The notes: generated by a model not told the origin, from the letters alone. Shown: positions 55,747 through 63,857, numbered from the stretch's first letter. The stretch: DNA of 64,000 bases from an uncultured Roseburia sp. (GCA_900753715.1 CAAEAE010000103.1:143339-207338), one strand, 5' to 3'. A program made the numbers and translations.

Positions 55747-56442
55747 ATGTTAGAGGCATTAAAAAAACAGGTGTATGAAGCGAATATGGAGCTTCCGCGC
55801 CGTGGACTCATTACCTATACCTGGGGAAATGTCAGCGGTATTGACCGTGAGAGCGGCTATTTCGTTATCAAGCCAAGCGGAGTGGATTATGATGCACTCA
55901 CACCGGACGACATGGTGGTAATGGATTTAAACGGAAATAAAATCGAAGGCAGATACAAACCGTCTTCCGATACTGCAACCCATATCGAGCTTTACAAGAA
56001 ATACGAGGAAATCGGCGGAATCGTGCACACCCATTCCCCGGAGGCTGTGGCATGGGCACAGGCAGGACGCGATATTCCGCTTTATGGAACAACACACGCA
56101 GATTATTTCTTCGGACCGATTCCGTGTGCAAGAAATCTCACACCCGAAGAGATTGACGAGGCATATGAGAAGAATACAGGACTTGTGATTATCGAGACTT
56201 TTGAGACAAGAGGAATCAAGCCGATGTATACACCGGCAGTGCTTTGCAGCAATCATGGACCATTTACCTGGGGAAAAGATGCGGCAGAGGCAGTGCACAA
56301 TGCGGTTGTTCTTGAGGAAGTTGCCAAGATGGCACGCAATACAGAATTAATCAATCCGAAGGTAAAACCGGCACCGGACTGCATCAAGGAGAAGCATTTT
56401 TACCGCAAGCATGGCGCAAATGCTTACTACGGACAGAACTAG
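55747..56442 (+). CDS. araD: L-ribulose-5-phosphate 4-epimerase
   Basis: 231 residues, class II aldolase family. [21 protein letters not shown] and zinc ligands in [14 protein letters not shown] are present, plus the C-terminal ...[15 protein letters not shown] typical of AraD. It turns L-ribulose-5-phosphate into D-xylulose-5-phosphate, the substrate of the transketolase encoded just upstream. ATG 55747 with GGGAGGAAACAGGAGA; a longer frame from 55684 runs through the preceding hairpin. Confidence 0.95.
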   Translation: MLEALKKQVYEANMELPRRGLITYTWGNVSGIDRESGYFVIKPSGVDYDALTPDDMVVMDLNGNKIEGRYKPSSDTATHIELYKKYEEIGGIVHTHSPEAVAWAQAGRDIPLYGTTHADYFFGPIPCARNLTPEEIDEAYEKNTGLVIIETFETRGIKPMYTPAVLCSNHGPFTWGKDAAEAVHNAVVLEEVAKMARNTELINPKVKPAPDCIKEKHFYRKHGANAYYGQN

Positions 56443-56470
56443 GTGTCTGCGGACAGGAGAGGTGAAAAAT

Positions 56471-57517
56471 ATGCACAAAACAGATTTTGGTAAGACAAAG
56501 GAAGGACAGCAGGTTACAAAATATACGCTGGTCAACAAGAACGGGATGGAAGTTTCCGTGATTGATTACGGTGCAACGATTGTTTCCGTCAAGGTTCCGG
56601 TGGGTGAAAAGAAGTACGATGTGGTGTTAGGCTATGATTCCGCAGCCGATTATCAGAAATATAACTGCTATTTTGGTACTGTGGTCGGACGTAACTGCAA
56701 CCGGATTGCACAGGCAAAGGTAACGCTTGACGGCAAAGAGTACCAGATGGAGAAAAACGATAACGGAGAGAACAACCTTCACTGCGGAAAAAATGGGTTC
56801 GGCAAGAAAATCTGGACCGTTGAGGAAGTAGGAGAGAGCATTATCACATTTTCCTACTTAAGCCCTGATATGGAACAGGATTTGCCGGGAAATATGACGG
56901 CGAAGGTGACTTACCGTCTCACAGACGAAAATGAGCTTGTGATTTCCTATGAGGCAGTGACCGACAAGACAACGGTTGCAAACTTTACAAATCATACTTA
57001 TTTCAATCTGGACGGACATGATTCCGGTAAAATGGAGAATCAGCAGCTTGAAATTTTAGCTTCCTACTATACACCGGTTTCCGACTCCAAGTCGATTCCG
57101 ACCGGAGATGTGGTAAAAGTGGCAGGAACACCGATGGATTTCCGCAAAATGAAGCCGATTGGTGCAGAAATCAATGCAGATTTTGACCAGTTAAAATTTG
57201 TAGGCGGTTATGACCATAACTTCGTGTTAGACAAGGCAGACGGCAGCTTACAGCTTGCAGCGCGCGCGAAAGCAGCAAAGAGCGGAATCTGCATGGATGT
57301 CTACACAGACTGTGTGGGACTTCAATTTTATGCCGGAAACTTTATCGGAGAGCAGACAGGAAAGGACGGCGCCATTTACAATGACCGTCATGGCTTCTGC
57401 TTGGAAACCCAGTATTTCCCGAATGCCATTAACGAGAAGAATTTCAAGGCACCGATTTTAAAACCGGGTGAGAAATATCAGTCTGTCACAAAGTACTGTT
57501 TTCAGGTGGAAAAATAG
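56471..57517 (+). CDS. galM: Aldose 1-epimerase (mutarotase)
   Basis: 348 residues. Motifs: VIDYGATIVSVKVP, YDVVLGYDSAADY, GRNCNRIA, HCGKNGFGKKIW and NHTYFNLDGHDSG with the catalytic His; the catalytic Glu is near the C-terminus (FCLETQYFPNA). It interconverts alpha and beta anomers of sugars such as L-arabinose, providing the form used by the isomerase. AGGAGAGGTG precedes the ATG, 28 bases after araD. Confidence 0.92.
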   Translation: MHKTDFGKTKEGQQVTKYTLVNKNGMEVSVIDYGATIVSVKVPVGEKKYDVVLGYDSAADYQKYNCYFGTVVGRNCNRIAQAKVTLDGKEYQMEKNDNGENNLHCGKNGFGKKIWTVEEVGESIITFSYLSPDMEQDLPGNMTAKVTYRLTDENELVISYEAVTDKTTVANFTNHTYFNLDGHDSGKMENQQLEILASYYTPVSDSKSIPTGDVVKVAGTPMDFRKMKPIGAEINADFDQLKFVGGYDHNFVLDKADGSLQLAARAKAAKSGICMDVYTDCVGLQFYAGNFIGEQTGKDGAIYNDRHGFCLETQYFPNAINEKNFKAPILKPGEKYQSVTKYCFQVEK

Positions 57518-57539
57518 GAAAAATTGACCGATTTGTCTC

Positions 57540-57568
57540 TTGATTTCCGCTTTTATTTGCATTATACT
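57540..57568 (+). promoter_or_regulatory. Promoter for the HMA-domain protein gene
   Basis: TTGATT (57540-57545), 17 bases, TATACT (57563-57568), 58 bases before the start. Confidence 0.65.
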
Positions 57569-57626
57569 CAGATAGAAGATTAGGCGTGACTAACTTCTAA
57601 AATGCGGGTAAAGGCGGGAATTTTTT

Positions 57627-57998
57627 ATGGAAAATTTATCAACTATCATTATATGCGCAATTTTGGTTGTCATTTGTATCGGTGCAGTGTTAAGCTATCG
57701 CAAAAAGCTTTCGGATGGCTGTTGTGGCAGTGGCGGTTCCATCAAGCGGGAGAAGGCGAAGGATACGGACAAGAGCCATTATCCGATAAAGAAGCTTGTC
57801 TCCATCGAGGGAATGAGCTGCAAGAACTGTGCTATCCGGATTGAAAATACGTTTCATAAACAGGAAGGCTATCTTGCAAAGGTAAATTCCGAAAAGGGCG
57901 AGATGCAGCTCTGGATGAAAAAAGAGGTTGGCGATGATGAAATCATAGGAATTGTCGCAGAAGCCGGTTATACGGTGACGGATATAAAGAGTGTGTAA
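57627..57998 (+). CDS. Membrane-anchored heavy-metal-associated (HMA) domain protein
   Basis: 123 residues. An N-terminal membrane helix (about 4-23) is followed by a Cys pair (GCCGSG), as in FeoB-associated small proteins, and a C-terminal HMA fold (about 54-123) with the metal-binding motif GMSCKNC. It probably binds copper or zinc at the inner face of the membrane. No P-type ATPase or other metal gene is beside it. RBS is weak (GCGGG 8-12 bases upstream). Confidence 0.8.
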   Translation: MENLSTIIICAILVVICIGAVLSYRKKLSDGCCGSGGSIKREKAKDTDKSHYPIKKLVSIEGMSCKNCAIRIENTFHKQEGYLAKVNSEKGEMQLWMKKEVGDDEIIGIVAEAGYTVTDIKSV

Positions 57999-58038
57999 GA
58001 ATGTATGCTCTGTGAACATTCTGTTATCATGAAAAAGG

Positions 58039-58079
58039 GAAGATGACATGTTAGAAGTAACGTGTCATCTTCTTTTTTT
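58039..58079 (+). terminator. Rho-independent terminator after the HMA gene
   Basis: A 15-bp stem (58039-58053 with 58058-58072, one G-U pair), GAAG tetraloop and a seven-base T-run. Confidence 0.93.
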
Positions 58080-58124
58080 GCGCGAGCAGCGAGAAAATAT
58101 CATCCTATGAAATAACAGAAGCTC

Positions 58125-58167
58125 TTGACAAATGAAAAAATGATTCATATAATTATCATTGATAATT
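58125..58167 (+). promoter_or_regulatory. Consensus promoter with overlapping palindromic operator for marR-MATE
   Basis: TTGACA (58125-58130), 17 bases, TATAAT (58148-58153): both hexamers are perfect. AATTATCA-T-TGATAATT (58151-58167) is an 8-1-8 perfect palindrome overlapping the -10 and start site, and another TGATAA half follows at 58173. A repressor bound there would block the polymerase; the adjacent MarR protein is the natural candidate. Confidence 0.8.
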
Positions 58168-58209
58168 ACTTGTGATAACTAAATCAGAGAAGGATGAAAG
58201 GCGAAAAAT

Positions 58210-58662
58210 ATGACAATTGAGTTAATCAAACGGATGATGGATGCGTGTTATCAGGCAAAACGAATCCGGGAGATGCTGCCGCAATTGCCTTCTGGGGTTA
58301 CACCCGCGTATATTCATTATCTGGATATCATTGAGCTGCTGGAATCCCAGGGTGTGCAGGTGAAGGTGTCGGATATCAGTGAGGCGTTGGCACTTCCAAG
58401 ACCCGGTGTGACACGTACCGTCAGGGAGATGGAGGCGAAAGGATATTTAAAAAAGACAGCTTCCGAAGAAGACGGACGGGTTTTGTATCTTTCCATAACG
58501 GAAGAAGGAAAGAACCTGTCAGAAAAGTATAATGAACGCTTTTTTAATGCGTTAGCGCCGTCTATGGAAGTAATTCCGGAGGCGGATGCAGAATGTATGA
58601 TTCAAACAATTGAGCAGCTTTATCAGATTATGTGTGAAAGGAGAATTTATTTTGACAAGTGA
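58210..58662 (+). CDS. MarR-family transcriptional regulator
   Basis: 150 residues, winged helix-turn-helix of the MarR type: VKVSDISEALALPRPGVTRTVREMEAKGYLKK with the beta-wing KTASEEDGRVLYLSITEEG. Helical ends for dimerisation. It precedes a MATE exporter and overlaps its start, so it probably controls drug or metabolite efflux in response to a small molecule and autoregulates through the palindrome at 58151. Confidence 0.9.
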   Translation: MTIELIKRMMDACYQAKRIREMLPQLPSGVTPAYIHYLDIIELLESQGVQVKVSDISEALALPRPGVTRTVREMEAKGYLKKTASEEDGRVLYLSITEEGKNLSEKYNERFFNALAPSMEVIPEADAECMIQTIEQLYQIMCERRIYFDK

Positions 58663-59998
58663 TAAAAGTGATTTTACAAGTGGCAGTATTTTAAAGAAAC
58701 TGACCTATTTTATGCTTCCGGTTCTGGGAGCACTTCTTTTGCAGGCGGCTTATGGCGCCGTCGATTTGCTGGTGGTGGGGCGTTTTGGTTCAACCTCAGG
58801 ACTTTCAGCCGTTTCTACGGGCAGCCAGGTGCTGAATCTGGTTACATTTGTGGTAATCCAGTTTGCGATGGGTATTACGGTTTTAATTGCCCGCTATCTG
58901 GGAGAAAAGAAACCGGCACTCATCGGTTCCGTCATCGGTGGTGCGGCAGTCGTATTTATGATGATTTCAGTGGTTTTATTTATAGCAATGGTGTTTTTTG
59001 CACGTCCGATTTCGGTATTGATGCAGGCACCGGCAGAGGCGGTTACTCTGACTGCAAGTTATGTGCGTATCTGCGGGGCAGGTATTTTCTTTATCGTTGC
59101 ATATAACCTGATGGCAGCAATTTTCAGAGGGCTGGGAGACAGCAAGTCCCCGCTTCTGTTTGTGCTGGTGGCATGTATCGTCAATGTAATCGGTGATCTG
59201 GTTCTTGTAGCTGGATTTCGTATGGATGCAGCCGGTGCAGCGTTGGCAACGGTATTTGCACAGGCAGTCAGCGTTGCGTGTGCGATTATACTGCTTTTAA
59301 AAAAGAAGCTTCCATTTTCGATTTCAAAAGAAGATTTCCGGTTGAATGAACAGTGTAGCAAGTTCCTTGGAATTGGTTTGCCGTTGGCATTGCAGGAGTT
59401 TTTGACCCAGCTTTCCTTCCTGGCACTCTGTGCATTTGTAAACAGGCTCGGATTGGAGGCGTCCTCAGGATATGGCGTTGCCTGCAAGATTGTCAATTTT
59501 GCCATGCTGGTCCCAAGTGCCCTGATGCAGTCGATGGCAGCTTTCGTATCACAAAACGTGGGTGCAGGAAATCCGGGACGGGCAAAGAAAGCGATGTTTA
59601 CCGGCATCTGCGTAGGACTTGGGATTGGATGTGCTGTCTTTGCACTGGTATTATTTAAGGGAGATGTGCTGGCAGGCTTCTTCTCGACAGATGCAGCAGT
59701 TATCGAGAAGGGCTTCGCGTATCTGAAGGGTTTTGCGCCGGAGACCATTCTGACCGCCATCTTGTTCAGCATGATTGGCTATTTCAATGGAAATAACCAG
59801 ACACTCTGGGTAATGGTGCAGGGATTGACACAGACCCTTCTGGTGCGTCTGCCGATGTCTTACTATATGAGCATCCAGCCGGATGCAAGCCTGACAAAGA
59901 TTGGTCTGGCTGCTCCGACTTCAACGGCGGTGGGAATCTGCCTCAATGTCCTATTTTATCTGTATTTCAGCAGGAAACTGCGAAAACCGCAGAAGTAA
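58652..59998 (+). CDS. MATE-family multidrug/metabolite exporter
   Basis: 448 residues, 12 membrane helices in two related halves (MLPVLGALLLQAAYGAVDLL near 20 and LGIGLPLALQEFLTQLSF near 240). MATE transporters export drugs or metabolites using Na+ or H+. The start is TTG at 58652, eight bases after AAAGGAG and overlapping the marR stop by 11 bases; a longer frame from 58610 lies within marR. The substrate is unknown. Confidence 0.9.
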   Translation: MTSDKSDFTSGSILKKLTYFMLPVLGALLLQAAYGAVDLLVVGRFGSTSGLSAVSTGSQVLNLVTFVVIQFAMGITVLIARYLGEKKPALIGSVIGGAAVVFMMISVVLFIAMVFFARPISVLMQAPAEAVTLTASYVRICGAGIFFIVAYNLMAAIFRGLGDSKSPLLFVLVACIVNVIGDLVLVAGFRMDAAGAALATVFAQAVSVACAIILLLKKKLPFSISKEDFRLNEQCSKFLGIGLPLALQEFLTQLSFLALCAFVNRLGLEASSGYGVACKIVNFAMLVPSALMQSMAAFVSQNVGAGNPGRAKKAMFTGICVGLGIGCAVFALVLFKGDVLAGFFSTDAAVIEKGFAYLKGFAPETILTAILFSMIGYFNGNNQTLWVMVQGLTQTLLVRLPMSYYMSIQPDASLTKIGLAAPTSTAVGICLNVLFYLYFSRKLRKPQK

Positions 59999-60024
59999 TG
60001 AGAAAAGAACTGCGGAGAGTTACT

Positions 60025-60474
60025 TTACAGGAAAATACGTGTGATATGATAGGAGCTGTCCTCATTTAATTCGAGCACAGCCATGCTTTTGGAATCGCCG
60101 CGTGGCTGTGCGGCACTTCCCGGATTGACATATACTTTTCCGAACCGCTCGTAGTACGTGTACACATGGGTATGACCGAAAATCAGAAAGTCCGCGTCTG
60201 TGAGGTCAAACGGGAAGTCGTACTGGTTATGGGAAATATAAAAGATTTTTCCGCCGATTGGTACACTTAAAAACTCCGGCAGATTTGCCGCCCATTCGCC
60301 CATGTCTGTGTTTCCTTTTACAAAGTAAGCCGGAACCCCTAATGATTTGAATTTCTCATAGCAGGTTTTGGTGTTGATATCCCCGGCGTGAATCAGATAG
60401 TCACAGGCGGTGATATGAGGCACCCACTCTTCACGGAAAATGCCGTGGGTGTCGGAAATCAATGCAATTTTCAT
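60025..60474 (-). CDS. YfcE/MJ0936-family phosphodiesterase
   Basis: 149 residues, calcineurin-like metallophosphoesterase: ISDTHG (metal ligands), AGDINTK, VKGNTD, FGHTHV and NPGSAAQPRG. The family hydrolyses phosphodiesters in the cytoplasm; the natural substrate is uncertain. ATG at 60474 with AAGGAG upstream is preferred over a longer frame that overlaps the yitT-type gene. Lies 34 bases after that gene, same strand. Confidence 0.9.
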   Translation of the reverse strand: MKIALISDTHGIFREEWVPHITACDYLIHAGDINTKTCYEKFKSLGVPAYFVKGNTDMGEWAANLPEFLSVPIGGKIFYISHNQYDFPFDLTDADFLIFGHTHVYTYYERFGKVYVNPGSAAQPRGDSKSMAVLELNEDSSYHITRIFL

Positions 60475-60508
60475 AGAAACACTCCTTCTTATCCAGATGG
60501 AAACATTG

Positions 60509-61357
60509 TCAGTTTTTCGGCTGATACCGGATATCGGATACGGTATAGACGGTGACAAATGCTTCCGGGTCTTCGCGGTTGATATAATTCATCAGCTTCT
60601 GATATTCTGATTTATCTACAATTGTAATAATTTCATTCCGTTTTTCCAGATTGTAGGCACCGATTGATTCATAAATGGTAGCGCCGCTGTGCAGGTCGTG
60701 AAGAATAAAGGAGCGAAGATCTTCTTCTTTTTTCGTGATGATGCAGACACGGCGTTTGATGTCATGGTCAAAGATAAAGTGGTCGAGAATGATTCCGTTA
60801 AAATAGGTTCCCAAAATACTTAAGACCACGGTTTTTTTATCATAGACGAGTGCGGCGGAGAGAGCAACGCACATGCCGGAGAGGGACATTGCGCGTCCAA
60901 GCTCCATGTGCAGATATTTGTTCATGATTTTTGCCACGATATCAAGTCCGCCGGAGGAGGCGTTACGGTTAAACAGGATGCTTAAGCCAACGCTCACGAC
61001 TAAAATGTAACATAATACATCTAATTCCTGGCTGCCGGTCATGGAGTCGTAATTCGGAAAAATAAGCTCAAACAGTCCGAGGAATAATGGGAGAGCAATA
61101 CTTGTATACACGGTTTTGACGCCGAATTCCCGCCCGCAGGTAAAAAAGCCGATGATTAAAAGCACGACATTTAAAATCATCGTGATAGCGGATAACGGCA
61201 GCGGTACAAAATTTGCAAGTACAATTCCGAGTCCTGAAATGCTGCTTACGGATGCATGGCTTGGAACCAGAAAGAAATAGACAGCTGCGGCAATAATGGC
61301 AACTGCCGCTGTCAGGATAACAGTTTCCTTTAATAGTCTGATAGACTGTTTTTTCAT
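60509..61357 (-). CDS. YitT-family membrane protein (DUF161/DUF2179)
   Basis: About 282 residues. Five or six membrane helices (about 10-190) with the repeated SSISGLGIVLANF / NASSGGLDIVAKIMNK pattern, then a cytoplasmic DUF2179 domain (about 215-280; RVCIITKKEEDLRSFILHDLHSGAT in pieces). Function unknown despite wide distribution in Firmicutes. ATG 61357 is preferred because AGGGGAA is only two or three bases from ATG 61363 but eight from ATG 61357. Confidence 0.87.
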   Translation of the reverse strand: MKKQSIRLLKETVILTAAVAIIAAAVYFFLVPSHASVSSISGLGIVLANFVPLPLSAITMILNVVLLIIGFFTCGREFGVKTVYTSIALPLFLGLFELIFPNYDSMTGSQELDVLCYILVVSVGLSILFNRNASSGGLDIVAKIMNKYLHMELGRAMSLSGMCVALSAALVYDKKTVVLSILGTYFNGIILDHFIFDHDIKRRVCIITKKEEDLRSFILHDLHSGATIYESIGAYNLEKRNEIITIVDKSEYQKLMNYINREDPEAFVTVYTVSDIRYQPKN

Positions 61358-61410
61358 TATCATTTCCCCTATATTCGTGTAGACTTTTTATCGCGGTGCC
61401 CGCGTAAATT

Positions 61411-61454
61411 AAAAATACGATAAACATAACCTCTCGGCTATATTTATCGTATTT
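61411..61454 (-). terminator. Terminator of the tRNA-Leu(CAG) gene
   Basis: AAATACGATAAA (61413-61424) and its exact reverse complement (61443-61454) form a 12-bp stem, extended by three more pairs past one mismatch. On the minus strand it is followed by a T-rich tail (TTTTTAATTT). Confidence 0.8.
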
Positions 61455-61460
61455 AAGCGA

Positions 61461-61544
61461 TGCAGGAGATGGGACTTGAACCCACACGATCTTGCGACCA
61501 CAGGCACCTGAAGCCTGCGCGTCTGCCAATTCCGCCACTCCTGC
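61461..61544 (-). tRNA. tRNA-Leu (anticodon CAG)
   Basis: 84 bases with acceptor stem GCAGGAG/CTCCTGC, anticodon arm CAGGC-TTCAGGT-GCCTG (anticodon CAG, reads CUG), a long variable arm of class II type, and a T-arm with GGTTCAAGTCC. CCA is not encoded. Promoter upstream at 61584-61556. Confidence 0.93.
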
Positions 61545-61555
61545 GAACAAATAAG

Positions 61556-61584
61556 ATTTTAACTCGTTTCAATGTAAAAGTCAA
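61556..61584 (-). promoter_or_regulatory. Promoter of tRNA-Leu(CAG)
   Basis: On the minus strand, TTGACT (61584-61579), 17 bases, TAAAAT (61561-61556), 12 bases before the tRNA 5' end. Confidence 0.75.
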
Positions 61585-61650
61585 CACTTTTTTTCTTAAA
61601 TTTGAAAAAATCCAAATGAGAAAAAAGTTAAAATTTTTTGCATTTTTCTG

Positions 61651-61679
61651 TTGACAATCTATTTTTTTTTTGCTATTAT
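61651..61679 (+). promoter_or_regulatory. Promoter of tRNA-Leu(AAG)
   Basis: TTGACA (61651-61656), 17 bases, TATTAT (61674-61679), 31 bases before the tRNA. Confidence 0.82.
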
Positions 61680-61709
61680 AAACAAGTCGTCACGAGATGT
61701 GACACACAA

Positions 61710-61794
61710 GCGGAAGTGTCGGAACTGGCAGACGAGCAAGACTAAGGATCTTGTGGCTATTGCAGTCGTGTGGGTTCAAGTCCCATCTTCCGCA
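61710..61794 (+). tRNA. tRNA-Leu (anticodon AAG)
   Basis: 85 bases. Acceptor stem GCGGAAG/CTTCCGC, anticodon arm CAAGA-CTAAGGA-TCTTG giving anticodon AAG, class II variable arm, T-arm with GGTTCAAGTCC, discriminator A, no encoded CCA. A34 would have to be edited to inosine by TadA to read CUU, CUC and CUA. The integrase gene begins 56 bases beyond its 3' end in the opposite orientation, so the 3' half is a likely att site. Confidence 0.92.
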
Positions 61795-61808
61795 TTCAAT
61801 GAAAAGAT

Positions 61809-61845
61809 GAGGAAACCTTTATTATAGAGGTTCCCTTATTTTTTT
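61809..61845 (+). terminator. Terminator of tRNA-Leu(AAG)
   Basis: GGAAACCT (61811-61818) pairs with AGGTTCC (61828-61834) with one bulged A, followed by TTATTTTTTT to 61845. If the element entered at the tRNA 3' end, this terminator belongs to the element. Confidence 0.7.
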
Positions 61846-61849
61846 GTTA

Positions 61850-63190
61850 TTATAATGTCTGAACACTGTTGAACACGTTATTCATCTTGCTACCGATAGC
61901 TGTTTCGTAGGCACTGGAACGATTGTCCATAGTATCAGTGACATACATATAATGTTTGGCAGTTGTAGAAAAATCTTTATGTCCAGCAAACATTCTGATT
62001 TCTTCATCTGTAAGAACTTTAGATGCTCCCATGTTAGAAATGCAAGTTTTGCGAATGCTATGATTTTCCTTTTGGGGTGTTTTTAACATACGATTTAATC
62101 TTCGCAATACATTATTGATTGCATCATTGTTCATTCTAGTTCCATCTTTCGTAAGCATCAAATATTCAGATTTAAAACCACGCATTTGGTTTGCTTGAAC
62201 AATCATTGAAAAGAATACTTTTGCTTCTTTTATCAAATAAAGTTCTCTATCCGAATTTATACTTTTTAGATATGGAGAAATTTCATATCCATTTCTTCTG
62301 ATTTTCCCATTCGACAGTTTTTCATATACTTTAATTTCTTGTCTTTGAATATGTACTGTATCTTCTTCAAAATCAGAAACCTTTAAAGCTACAACTTCTC
62401 CGACTCGTAAAGCTAATGCGAAGTTTAAGCACACTGCTAAGTAAGCTGTATTTTTTGTTTTATAGTATTGCTTTATTGCTAATTCTATAAGTCGTGTTTC
62501 TTCGTCATTGACAAATACTTGTTCAGTTACAGCTTTTGTAGGGTTAACAGAAAATTTTTTTCGTGATATATTACGAATTAAACGTGATATATTTTGGGTA
62601 CAAATTTTCTTTTCAATAGCATAATCAAAAAGCATATTCAACAATGACTTCATTTCTTTAAACTGACGTGCAGTCAAATTATATTGTGTAATTTTATTAA
62701 GATACCAAGTTTTTAAAGTTGGCACATCAATTTTTAAAATTTCATTTTTTATGAATGCATCATTCTTATAAAACTTATTCCATACTCAATCTAATTTATT
62801 GGCATTAGCTAAAGAGGTATCAGTTGACTTGTATTCAAGAAAATCTGGATATAGATTTTCGATAGTATATACTGGTGCTTTTTGTTCAAGCTTTTTATAG
62901 AATTGAATTATTTTATTTTCAAGGATCTCTTTTGATACACTTGTTATAGGTTTTCGTTTTCCATCCTTTTCGGTAGATGGAAGATATGTTCTATAACGAT
63001 TATCTGCTTTTGAAAAATAAATTTCATAAGGATGTTGTTCTAAATAATATTTTTTATTCATAATTTCTATATCATTCAGTGCAACTTCTATCCCTTTAAT
63101 ACTAACCATATTAGAATAGAGAGTCAATGCTTCATCATATGAAATTTCTTTGATTTTTGATAATAAGTCAATATATTGTTTTATTTCCAT
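61850..63190 (-). pseudogene. Tyrosine recombinase (integrase) interrupted by one in-frame TGA
   Basis: Read from ATG 63190, the frame runs 134 codons (ending NANKLD), meets TGA at 62788-62786, and then continues in the same frame for 311 codons (VWNKFYKND...) to 61850: 446 residues in all, a normal integrase length. The C-terminal part has the catalytic set: ALRVGEVVALK (Arg), HSIRKTCISN (His-x-x-Arg), GHKDFSTTAKHYMY (His and nucleophile Tyr). The N-terminal part is the arm-binding/core-binding region. TGA for TGG (Trp) would give LDWVWNKF. A separate GTG start at 62725 could give a 291-residue catalytic fragment, with no good RBS. It may be a dead copy, a sequencing error or read-through. 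Confidence 0.8.
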
Positions 63191-63208
63191 AATGTTATAT
63201 ATAACATT
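63191..63208. repeat. 18-bp perfect palindrome abutting the integrase start codon
   Basis: AATGTTATA followed directly by its reverse complement TATAACATT. It ends immediately before the integrase ATG and occupies the place of the RBS, which is missing. TTGACG (63217-63212, minus strand) precedes it. Likely an operator for element-encoded control of the integrase. Confidence 0.6.
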
Positions 63209-63269
63209 ACGTCAAGGATTTACTTTAATTTTTGAGATACTTGTTATAAGACGGATTTGTTACTGCTCC

Positions 63270-63497
63270 TTATTTTTTATATTCGATATAGTTGATTTTG
63301 TTGACAGGTAATCCATCATCATTGGTTATGTAATATTCTCCATCTTGTACTTCTGCTTCAATTCGGATAAACGATGATGTTTCTCCAGTTTCTTTATCAA
63401 CGGAAGTTTCTGAACTGATTGAAATCAAATCATTTGGGACATCAGAAAGAGTCGTTTCGACGTAATTTTTCATTGCGGAATATATAGTTTTTTTCAA
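63270..63497 (-). CDS. Small protein of unknown function in the integrated element
   Basis: 75 residues, not recognised, soluble, acidic in the middle and with a beta-strand-rich C-terminal half (FIRIEAEVQDGEYYITNDDG). The start is TTG at 63497, five bases after GAGGTGA (minus strand 63509-63503); a longer frame to 63599 lacks an RBS. Encoded upstream of the integrase on the same strand, a common place for excisionase or regulator genes, but no helix-turn-helix is visible. Confidence 0.6.
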   Translation of the reverse strand: MKKTIYSAMKNYVETTLSDVPNDLISISSETSVDKETGETSSFIRIEAEVQDGEYYITNDDGLPVNKINYIEYKK

Positions 63498-63599
63498 TAT
63501 TATCACCTCACAAATGATATAAAAAATGTTTATTAATTTCTCTAACAAGCTTGCTATGCTAATATTATATGGTACTAAAATTGAGTAGTCTATTAGCAA

Positions 63600-63857
63600 A
63601 AGAAAACGAAAATTTTAAGTTGGAAATCAAATAGTCGAGTTGGTTCTCGAAATAATAGAGTGCAATAATTTTTTAAAAAAAATGAATATAGAAATCATCA
63701 TTTTATTAAAAATCGTTAATGCTGTGAATTGTCTTTGTGCAATTTGCACAAAGCAAACTTACGATAATGTATCAGTTTGAAATTCATCTAGCAAATAGAA
63801 CATTATTAGTGTATACTTGCTCTATAAATCGAAAGTTATATGTGGAGGAGGATTATT
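63600..63857 (+). other. A+T-rich intergenic region of the element
   Basis: No gene on either strand. It holds the palindrome at 63733-63753 and an RBS for the ORF at 63858. TATACT (63822-63827) and TATAAA (63833-63838) are possible -10 elements without good -35 partners. Confidence 0.5.
63733..63753. repeat. 10-1-10 perfect palindrome, probable operator
   Basis: CTTTGTGCAA, one T, then its exact reverse complement TTGCACAAAG. No T-run follows, so it is not a terminator. It lies 104 bases upstream of the truncated ORF start. Confidence 0.6.

Noticed and set aside
58151..58167. Iron Fur box before marR
   Set aside because: The half-sites are in the opposite order (ATTATCA-T-TGATAAT) to the classical Fur box, and a MarR gene follows directly.
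62786..62788. Selenocysteine or programmed recoding at the integrase TGA
   Set aside because: No hairpin of SECIS type is apparent just downstream, and integrases have no reason for selenocysteine; a nonsense change from TGG is simpler.
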